From contig OZ022593.1 of NCBI GenBank assembly GCA_963669155.1, forward strand, positions 13,449,120 to 13,513,119: 64,000 nt of DNA, written 5' to 3'. The position numbers and the translations under genes were made by a program. The notes under the pieces were generated by a model that saw only the letters and a list, made by a program, of their open reading frames with translations, was not told where the DNA came from and did not search any database. Of this stretch, positions 23,901 to 35,500 are shown one piece after another. Every line of letters starts with the position of its first letter. Positions within the stretch are counted from its first letter, which is position 1. The stretch is from Arbacia lixula. Lineage: Eukaryota > Echinodermata > Echinoidea > Arbacioida > Arbaciidae.

Positions 23901-26900
23901 TTGCACCTGATATGTCATATTGACACTTGCACACAATATGGTTTACTGTATGGGGTACCACCATGTAATATTTAAAATAGGTTTTTTGTTACAACTTGAA
24001 CTTTTTGGCCACTTTAATTATTATGCAATTACAACACTTCTTTAGGACTGTATATCTGTCTACACTAAAAAAAATATAGATCAATGGACTGTTTGTACAT
24101 CATGCAACAAAAAATCGAACCTAACCAAATTCACTTCCTGTTTCATTCTGTGTTCTTTTGATGCTGTGCTTTATCTGATACGCTGCACTACTTTACTCCA
24201 TGCTTTAGAAGAAATACAGCTTTGTGGATTGAGTAGAGGAATTAGTAATGTTTATCATGAAAAAACACCAACTGCGGATGGACAGACCACACTGACTTAG
24301 ATAATGATAAGGGATAATGGTAACTAGGGGTTAGTATGATTTTGATTGTGTTGTTTCTTGACGTTACACAGTAAAGGCCAGTCAATTTTGTCATGTAGTC
24401 TGGTTACAAGCGATAGAGTTAAGTAAACACAGTTTCTAATTATGGGCTTATGACATAATATGCAAGGTTATATAAGGGTGTGTGCTTGCTCCAAATTCTC
24501 AAATTCTTCATCTTTGCAAGATAAATATAAAAATGCAACTGGTGTTTTACTCTACAGCAATTTCCATGTGTCCATAGCTGACACATTCTTTGCAAAGATC
24601 TGATGGCCTATTGCTCTTCCTCCAGGACTTCTGTTTTTCACTGTTTGTCTGTAGAAGATCGTACCCATTTGTTTTGTTGGAGCATTCCTCTGTAGTCTGA
24701 TGTACTGTGTCTAAAACATCTACCTCTTTTAAATGTATCTAAATGTGCATCAACTGGATCTTTCTTTTTGTGCCCAAACCTAGCCCTCTATGTCTTTGTG
24801 TTGCCATTCCTACATTTCCTCTTATGCATGCCCTCTTTCCTGAACATAGTCACCCTCACAGAGATGTTGGAGATATCCATGTATCCCTTCTTATTTTTCC
24901 GAGAGCCTGTACCTGTCCCTATCGCCATCACTAACACCATGTTGTGCCCTTTTTATGCCTCCGCCACAAAGTTGCCGGAGGCATTATTTTACATCCAATC
25001 CAAGATCCATTTCCTCTTAGATACTAGGATGCATTATTAATCCTCGCTTCACTCGGTAAATGATTAATGAGGTAAATCAGTGTATACTTGAAAGAGCCAT
25101 CAGATGCATGTATTCATCATAGTAATACGTTAGAGAAAAAAAAAAGAATCAGAAGAGAAGAGAGAACCACTCACTTCATCAACTTTCTTTTTTTGTACTA
25201 TGAAATGTACATTAACCTCTTTTTTTTGTGCTATACTAAGAAAATATACTATGGTGTGTTCCCAACTTTTGACCACTCCCTTCCCCCAGGTACCGGTTTC
25301 TGGAGCTCAACTATCATCGTCCAGAGGAGACTCACAAGGGCCGCGTCATCCCGGCGCGTGTCGAAACTGTCGTAATTTTCGTGCCCGACGTGTGGCACAT
25401 TTTACCCACGAAGGTTGAGTGGGAGAATCTGGCAGAGCTGTACCGCACGACGCTGGGCAGCAAGCTGGCCGCCATCGAGAGCAGAGATAAGAAGGCAGAC
25501 AGCGAGACACCAAGCCAGGCACTCGAGGCTTTTCATGCTTTTTATTTTATTATATTTATCTCTATCATATCATGGTTCTTTAATTCTCATGACGACAACA
25601 CACACACACACACACACACACGCCACTGACATCGTTTTGCCGGAGGAGTCTTGTATATATACATTTAAGTGGGTACACGGTCGTCCAACAGGCATATTTT
25701 TTCTCCTAAAAAAATTATGTAGTGGGCGATGCCCGATTGACAAGTGTCCTTTGGTCTATTCTCCTCCTTGTTAACTCAGAGGGTAGATAGTCTGCCGACT
25801 TTATAGGTTGTAAATATTTCTTGTGGCGGTCATTGGAGGAAGCATTGTAATATGGTGACAACATTTTGGTGCCTTCTCTTGTTTAAGTAATACTCACTCC
25901 GATACATGCAAGACTAACTCACAGATGGCTAGCTTCCCAAGGCACTGTCCTTGCTTTTCCAAGAAACAAACAACACATCAAGACGTATACATTTGGAGAG
26001 CATACCATCAAGTTTGCAAGCCTGTTGTAACCAATTTTAATAGCAACCCCTTTTCTTGTCCGTAGCAGTCTCTGAAGTTGGTGAGTTAGTCACTAAGGAG
26101 GTTTAACCCCCTCAAATCTCGTCATACTGATGAACCAAACCATCCTGCTTTGGATTTGACAATCATTACCCAGTCAACCAAAATTGTCTTGTTTTAATTT
26201 CAGATTAATCTATGAGAAAGCATTGGCTCAAGGGAGCAAATAACAGCATCAAAATCTTTGAAGGCATCTATGATAAAGTCACTTCGAGTACATAGATCTC
26301 TACTCTTTTGTTGCGAGGTGACGTTTACTAGTGTCTCTAAGTTTGTGGCTCACCAGACAATATGAGGCATCACACACCCATCTTTCTACACTCTGGACAA
26401 CTTTAGATGTAGATGTGCACATCGTACTGTTCTTGTTGATGTGGGTGCGTGCGTGTTTGTGTGTTTGCATGAGTGACATTAACATTCCACAACACTTGTT
26501 ATAGTAGGTACAATCCAACACCGTTTGAACGGTACTAGGACAAGTCACAAGTCTGCCACAAGAAGAGAAAACAAAATAGCGATCAGTGTGATATCGTCTT
26601 CCACTGGTGGTGTTCATATGAGCGTGAGTGTTTTTCTGAGAGCGATGTCAAGATGTTAATGCTGCCAAGAAGATAAGTGGAGCTTTCCTGTTCGTTCGAG
26701 TGTATGTATGTATGTGTGTATGTTAATGTGTGTGCATGTTTTTGTGTGGAGGGTGGATTGGTCCCATGTCTTAACATCTCTGCTGATGTAGTCAGTCTGA
26801 CATGGGATTGCATGCAGACTAGTGTATGCTAATTGGTTCTCCCTCTCTCTGTTTGTCTCCGCCCCTTTGTAGGAGGAGCCTGCGAAGAAGGAGGAGGAGG

Positions 26901-29900
26901 AGGAGGAGCAGGCGGAGGCAGAGAATCTTACACCCACTAACTGGAAGGAGCTGGATCCTAAGAACATGAAAGTGCGTTCACGCAAATTTCATTTTCCCCA
27001 TATTGGTTTTATATGAAGAACTTGAGTGCAAGAGCAGTGGACTTATGACAGTTTAGACAGATTTCAGACTGAACGAACCTTGGTAATCGGGGAAAGCCAT
27101 TAGTTGAAAGTCCACCATATATTAAATGGAATACCGCACCAGGATTCAGTGCCGCCTATTGTTACGTGTTCAAAAATCAGCCATTCTGGGCAATGATGTC
27201 TTTTGATTGTGATATAAACGTTATTTTAAGGCGGTTCCTTCAAATGGCATGTTGTTAAATAAGAAATCTACAGAATGGCGTTAGGGTGAAATAGCTTATA
27301 CGCCTTATTTTTGGCTTAGCACAACTATCCCTTTCCTTTGACTCTTTTGAGTGCCACATGTGACTCTTTTTTCACAAGTAATTCACATGTAACTCCCATA
27401 GAAGAATCATTCGTCTGGGACGCAAAGGGTTAAACCGTTGGTCTGTCGTCTCTTCCATAGGTCCATGAACTCCGCCAGGAGCTGGAGATTCGGGGGCTAA
27501 ACTCGAAGGGGCTGAAATCCCAGCTGATTGCCCGCCTCACCAAGACTCTCAAGTCAGAGCAGGAGGAGGAGGATGCGGAGGGTGAAGCCATGGAAACGGA
27601 GCCGGTCAAGGAGGAGGGGTCAGCGAAGGAGGAGGTCAAGGAAGTGGTCAAGGAGGAGGAGAAGAAGGAAGAGGAGGACGACAAGGACAAGAAAGAAGAG
27701 AAGGAGAAGAAGGAGAAAGAGGATGAAAAGAGGAAGGAAGTCGTAAGTTTATTTCTTTGCTTAGTCTTCTTTTACCAGGTTATCCCCATCAGAGAGTTCT
27801 CCCCAAGGACCTTGGTTATATCAACAAAATTACATAGACTGTCATAAATATTTGAAGCTAAGTATAACAAATACTCAGTCATTTGAACCCTTGAATTACC
27901 TAGCCTTCAAAACCCAATTGACTTTCTTCACGTATTCAAGTCCATAGTAATGAGAGAGTTGAACACTGCTAGTTTGTCATTCTTTCCCGTCAAGTGCCAG
28001 TCTTTTTGCTCATAAATAGGTGGCTATCTAGAATTCGAATGGCTTGAGTCTATACTTAGTCCTGATGGAGTGTTCATAGTAGGAGGATTTAAATGTAACC
28101 AGCTTATGTTTTCATACAAGCAGGATTAGATCCAGCTCAATGTCTGAAATCTATTTTCCTTTGAAAACTTTTCCCCTGTGTGACAACAGGATGAGGAAAA
28201 GCGACGACAGCGCGAGCGAGAGAAGCGCGACTTGGAAAGTCGCTATGCCCTCCCTGAGACGCCTGTCATCATGGTTCACCCTTCAGCCATCGCAAAGAGC
28301 GGCAAGTTTGACTGCACCCAGCAGTCTCTGAGTGTGCTGCTGGACTACAGGGTGGAAGACAACAAGGAACACTCGTTTGAGGTAGATATTACTTTGCTTC
28401 TGCTTGGTTCTTCTTTGCTTCCGTCTCCCTGCTTCTCTCCCTTTCTCTTCCTTTCTTTTCCTTTCCCTTTCTTCCTCTTTCTTTCTCTTCCTTTCTCTCC
28501 CTTTCTCTCCCTTTCTCTCCCTTTCTCTTCCTTTCTCTTCCTTTCCCTTCCTTTCTCTCCCTTCCTCTCCCTTTCTCTCCTTTTCTCTCCCTTTCTCTCC
28601 CTTTCTCTCCCTTTCTCTCCCTTTCTCTCCCTTTCTCCCCCTTCTCCCCCTTTCCTTTTCTCTCCCTTTCTTTCCGTTTCTCTTCCTTTCTCTCCCTTGC
28701 TCTCCCTTTCTTTCCCTTTCTCTCCCTTGCTCTCCCTTTCTTTCCCTTCCTCTCCCTTCCTCGCCCTTCCTTTCCCTTACTTCCCCTTTTCTCCTTTTCT
28801 CTCCCTCTCCCCTTCTCTCCTTGCTCTCCCTCTCCCATTCTCTCACTCTTCCCTTCTCCCCTTCCTTTCCCTTCCATATCCCTCACCCTTCCCTTTCCCT
28901 CTCTCTTCCTCTCCCCTACCTCTTTCTCTTGTCTCCCTTTTCACTTCCTACCCATCTCCATTTCCCTCCTATTTAACTATTTCATATTATACAAATATTT
29001 CATGATCATGAGGGATCTTGTGGAATCTATTTGCACCGAGGTTAAGTGCGGTCTCGGGAAAATAGTACCGCACACCCTCCACTTCACCGAGGGGACCAAT
29101 AGATTCCACAAAGTTCCAGAATAAAGATCATGAAATATTTGTTTTATATCCTTCAGTAATATAGTCTTTGTTCTGTGTATATATATGGTTGTACCCCTTT
29201 TCCTCGCCAGGTGTTCCTCTTTGCCGAGCTCTTCAATGAGATGCTCCAGAGAGACTTCGCCTTCAACATGTACAAGGCGGTCTTCAAGGCACCAATGCCC
29301 GAAAAGAAAGACGAGAAGAAAGATGACAAGAAGGTAAGAAACTGCACATATCCAAAATCTGGGCCCTGTTACATAAAACTTACCATTAGCGGTAACTCTG
29401 TCATCAATGGTAACTACCATGGTAATATCACTCGATAGCCAATCAAATGCAAGGTTTCCCTAGAAGATGATATTGGAAGCAAACTTACCGTCAATGGTAA
29501 GTTTTATGCAACAGGGCCCAGCTCTTTTTTGTACACTCCTCAAATTGTGTATTCTCTTTTTGTCACCCCATAGAGACAGAATTTTATTTCATTCATTTCC
29601 ACTCGTTAGAGCAACAAATATACAAACTTAGAATAATGTAGTGGTGGAGTTGTTAAAGCAGCTGGAGGCTTGTGTAATAATGACATTCCAAAAATGATAT
29701 GCAATGCGTTTTGATACAGTTTAGTACAGTGGTATATACTCAACAAATACTGTTTGTTATTATTATCATTAATATTGTTGTTGCAATTTTAATCTCTATC
29801 GCCATGGGAAAGAGCAGTAAGAGTATTTAATTCGGGATCAATTTCCTCACATAAAAGATGGATTATGAAAATTGGTTATACAGGGATGGTATTAGAACCA

Positions 29901-32467
29901 AGTATTAAAATGAATGGTATGATGTAGAAGAAATTGAATTTAAAATTATTATTGACAATCCAGTAAGTATTCAGTTTAGTAGCTAATGTGACTACACTTG
30001 TTTCATACATCCACAGAAAGAGAAAGACAAGAAGGAGGAGAAGGACACGGATAAGAAAGACGACAAGGAGGATAAGAAGGAGGACAAAGACGACCCCAGA
30101 GCCAAGAGACGTAAAACTGAGGATGGAGACAAAGATGAAGGGAAGAAGAAGGTGAGAAGATTTACTGGAAAGAAAAACAGGAGTTGTTTCTTTCGTATGA
30201 CATTTTTAACGCCTGGATGATCTCTTTCAACTGAAATGCTTTCTAGTGAGAATCACAAGGGCTTGAAAACCTCAACCATTTTCCAATGTAAGCATTTTCC
30301 AATGTAAGGTTTTCACCCTTCCTTTTATTGTGAAGTGAAGTGGGTTCTTTAGGGCGTGACTGTTCTATGAAAAAGACTCTTATTTAACCTTATCTCTGAA
30401 GAAGACATTGTTTTCCCACTGATTGGGTAGGCACATTAATACTCAACACTGGCTCTTTTGCAAGGACTTTGGTGGTCCTCGAACACAGGCCCTCATCTAT
30501 GAGAGAGAAAAAAAGTAGCACTTTTGTGACTAGTTATTGTAAGTGATGAATGAAAAACCAAATTTTTGCCATGTTTATCACAAATGGCTATAAGTTTCCT
30601 CAAATTAACGAGACACACAGTTGTTCTCTCCAAAATACCATTGAATTTTATCTGCTGATCAATTGAGAATACAGAAACGGTAGCTTGTAATAAAAAATAA
30701 GCTCAATTACATACCGTTGTGTGGGAAGGCACCAAATTGAGTAAAGAAATCTCACAATGTCTTTTAGGGATGCTAGCTATTGAAAGATCTGTGATGAAAA
30801 TTTTGCCCTGTTTTCTTTTGTAGGATGATGAAAAGAAGGAGGAAAATGGCAAGGATGAAGATAAGGAAGGAGAGGAGGAAGAAACCGATGGGAAGAGCAA
30901 CGAGGAGGATGGAGAAGATGGTGAGTTATAAGATAAAACATCTGTAGCAGCAACAACATGATAGTTATTGTTTTGGGATGCAAAAAATGACTGATGACGA
31001 ATTGCTTTGCCCTATAGGCACTTGCTAGAAGAAGAAGGTTGAGGAGGAGGAAAGAGGAAAAGGAAAGAGGAAGAGGAGAGGAAAATGGAGGAACGAAGGA
31101 GAGGAGAAATTAGGTGAGGAAGAGGAGACTTTATAAAAAGACAGATACAGGGGAGGGACAAAATCTTTGACAGGCCAGAAAGAAAAGAATGTGGAGGGAG
31201 AAGAGCAGAGAAGGAGAGGAGTAAGATGGAGAAGTGGAGATGAGTTCAAGAGCATGAATGAGAGAGAGAAGTAGAAGAAGGATAACAATAGGAAGAAGGC
31301 AAAGGAAGGTGAAGGGTGGGATATATTAGACAAGAGTGATGATCAATCAATATGTATAAGTCATCAAATGCATAAGTTTATATTCATGTTGTGTTGTTGG
31401 AGAAGAAAAACACAAAACGATTAAAAATGAATCGATGAACAATAATGAAGTATGTAATGCATTTAAAATTTGTTGTCTCTATCTCCAAATGAGAAGAAGA
31501 GTGATAGGAAGATGGGAAATATGTGACAGAAGAATGATGATCAATCAAAGAATGTGAATAAATATATCTTATATTGTCTCTTTGCATTTAAAATTTGTTG
31601 TCTCCATCTCCAAATGAGAAGAAGAGTGAGAGGGAGATGGGAAATATGTGAAGGAAGAATGATGATCAATCAAAGAATGTGAATAAATATATCTTATATT
31701 GTCTCTTTGCATTTAAAATTTGTTGTCTCCATCTCCAAATGAGAAGAAGAGTGAGAGGAAGATGGGAAATATGTGACGGAAGAATGATGATCAATCACAG
31801 AATGTGAATAAATATATCTTATATTGTCTCCCCCCTCCAGATGACAGGAAGAAGAGCGAGAAGAGGAGCAAGGAGGAGAAGACCAAGGCTCCTCGGGTGA
31901 AGCAGGAGACCCACGACCCCCACCTCCTGCTCTCCTGCATCTACTTTGACCAGAACCACTGCGGCTACATCCTGGAGCGAGACCTGGAAGAGATCATGTA
32001 CTCCATCGGCATCCACCTCTCCCGAGCTCAGGTGAGCTGGTCATTGAAGGGATGGCTGGGGTTGCCTGTGGGCTGGGTGGGGTGGCCTGGGCTGGGTGCG
32101 GGACTGTGGCAGACCCTTATGAAGAAGTGCACACCAGAAATGGGAGTGTTGGGGGTGGGGGGGGGGACATGCTCTAAGATGAACATGTCAATCTCCTCTC
32201 CAGAGCTCAGGTGAGCTGGTCATTGAAGGGATGGCTGGGGTAGCATGGGGGCTGGGTGTGGGACTGTGGCAGACCCTTATGAAGAAGTGCACACCAGAAA
32301 TGGGAGAAATGGAAATGTTGGGGGGGGGGGGGGGGGTGGCATGCTCTAAGATGAACATGTCAATCTCCTCTTCAGAGCTCAGATGAGCCGGTCATTAAAG
32401 GGATGGCTGGGGTGGCCTGGGGGCTGGGTGTGGGACTGTGGCAGACCCTTATGAAGAAGTGCACACC

Positions 32468-32560
<93 letters not shown>

Positions 32561-35500
32561 TGGGTGGGTGGGTGGGTGGGTGGATGGATGGATGGATGGA
32601 TGGATGGATGGATGGATGGATGGATGGATGGATGGATGGATGGATGGATGGATGGAAGGATGGAAGGAAGGAAGGAAGGAAGGAAGGAAATGTCCGAATC
32701 CCGAATCTCCGAATCCCATTCCAAGTGTATGCTAAATGGCATTATGTTTAGAGGTTCCAGGTCCTTTCAGTCTCAGCATAGCACTGTTATTAGCAGACAG
32801 CATTTCTTTGGTGTACTCACATTCCGCTGAATCATATCGTGTTTTCCATGACACCGCTGGGGAAGTGTCTTAGCAGAATTGCGCTCTCTCACTCAAAATA
32901 ACTCCAAATAACAAAATCTCAACGCTATGTTAACAGGAAAGAATTACATTTTGGGGAGTTTCATGTCATAAAACACTATGGAAATAAGGATGAAATATAG
33001 CACATATAAAAAAAAAAAAGCTTTTAAATTTGTAGTAATTTCTCCAAAAAATGAATTACAGCATATGATTTATCAAAGTACATTCTAACTATGTTCCAAA
33101 TTTCATTTTGTGATTTTTCGTTGCACGGTTGTGTCGGTTAAAAAACAAAAGCAACCCCATTGTCGACCCCTCGATTATCGGAGTGGTCCATTGGCAAAGT
33201 GTGTATAAAGTGTGGGCTCGGTATGTGAGGCACAGGCAGCCTAGCCAACAGGTGCGTTAAACCGGTGTGGTTCGCGAGGCAGCTGCCTGTGCGAGAGGAA
33301 GTGGTGTCTTGCGATTGTCCTAGCCCGACTGTCTAAACATGATAAATATGACTACTTTGCAATACAACCGAGAAGTGACCTGATGTATGAGTGTAAACAT
33401 GACTACGTCAGAACCATCTATCGGTATGCCTCTATAACTGTGTAAGAATAAACCTTTACCAAAATTTCGGAAGGTTATTTATCCGTGAGCTTGAGAATTC
33501 TTCTAATACATTTTCTTGCTGGAGCATTTTAGTGCAGAACATACAGATCAGTGCCAAAATTGAAAGAGATTGCGTGAAATAAACAAAACACGCCTAAACT
33601 TATTTGAATACCTGCACAAGCGTTTGGGTCATGAGTTCGGAATCTCATTAGCTTTTGACAGTGATAAACCTACATTTGCGCGTTGTTCATTCGTAGATGT
33701 AAAACTCAAGCATTTTCGTAAAAAGTCTGAAATTTCTTTACTCAAAATTTGATAAAAATCCTGATTGCTCCAACGCGAAACTTCGTGGAGAATGAGACTG
33801 GGGTCTAAACTCTAGTAACATGTCGATCATTTGAAGATTCATTCCGTCGCAGACTTGAATCGATTAAAAATTCAATCAAATCACAAAAATATTCATTAAA
33901 AAAAAGTACTGTGCAATATTTATTGGAAATTCATATATGATATGATATGATATGTCTTCATCCATGGGGAAAGTTACATGAATTTAGATGGAAAAATAAC
34001 GGAGATATGTGAAGATGAATTTTGAAGATTTCATTTCTCCATTCTGCACACGTGCGTTTTGACTGTTGGAAATTCAAGACGCTACGCCCCTTTTTGTTGT
34101 ATTAATTGTAGTGCTACGCCAAGACTGCTTTGCTCTGTTCATCCTTCCATCCACCTGGATCTCATTTACGAGATGATTGATTGACTGAATTTCATCCAAC
34201 TTAAACAAAATGTGTGTTGTTTGTTCCTGTTATAAACAGCTGCACAGATAAATGTGATTCTTGGCACATCATTGGTTACCCTATTTTTCTGATGGCTCTT
34301 GGCAGGTGCGTAAGATACTTCAGAAGGTCGTCAGCCGGGAGTGCTGGAGCTATAGGAAGCTGACCGACGGCCCCAAGAAAGAGAAGGAGGATGTGATTGA
34401 TGTCAATGGACATCCATCTGATGAAGACTTATCAAAGGGTAAGCCAGATTTTTTACCTCTTTCTATGTGAGTTAAAATCTTGATCTTTGGGATTTGTGTG
34501 CATTATTGGTTAGAAAATGCTAACGGGGGTTGTTTCACCAAGCTATTCGTAAGTTACGAATGACTGGTGATCCCCTCTTGGGCTAAATTAGATTCTCAAA
34601 GAGCAAAGTGTGGTATCACATTTTGCATAAGAAGGGATCACCAGTCGTTCGTAAAGTCGTTCGTAACTTACAAACAGCTTGGTGAAACACCCCCAAGGTT
34701 GTGGTTGTAAGTCATATAGTCATGATGCCACTTCCTGCACAGAGTGCTAGACACACCTGTCTTTTAACTTTTTTGTGCCAGAAACAAGGCTGCTGTATGG
34801 GATTTGTGTGTATTGATGGTGAAATAATGCACAGGTGGCATGTTAACCCTAATACTCCCGGGGTATTTCAAAGCTTGTTATTACCGGGGGGGGGGGGGGG
34901 GGGGGCCATTATGGCCCCCCCCCTGAGATCTCGGCCATGGGTCGCCCGATTGCCTCAAAATTTTGCACAAGGGTAAAGAATTATGTAATCTACAAAGTTG
35001 TATAGCTAAATTTACGAAAGTCCTTTTATTTTTTTTTTAACTAATTAATTTATGCTAATTTATGCGAGAAATCATAGATTTTGGTATTTCTCACTAAATA
35101 AAGCTTCAGGAATAGTAATTTTTGGTACAAATGTCTTTCATAACTCCCTCATCAATTCTTGAAAGAAAAAGATAGGTTGTGGTAATTATTTCTTATGTAT
35201 TTTATTGTTTTTCAATTTTCTTATGTATTTCTTTGTTTTTCGTCAAGATTCAGATGCGTATGCGTGGGTGTGGGTGAATGTGGGTGTGTGTGTGTGTGTG
35301 TGGTAATTATTTACACTATTTGAAACAATGATAACACTTAGAAAAGTATTTACATAAATTGGAAAAGCTCCTGATTTTATCCATAGGGTTATACACAGTC
35401 ACATAGAGAAATAGCGAAATTTCAGTGACATGTGTTCGGTAAACGTAATCTGACACCCGCACGGTAGGTCCGATCGCCATAAATTTGGTATCAAAATGTG

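Noticed and set aside
28232..29005. 257-codon plus-strand frame and 165-187-codon minus-strand frames
   Set aside because: The start is real CCAR1 exon 14, but the remainder is translation of the intronic polypyrimidine tract. The exon ends at a good donor at 28381.
31458..31832. CRISPR-like array
   Set aside because: Units are head-to-tail 125-bp repeats with no spacers, inside an animal intron.
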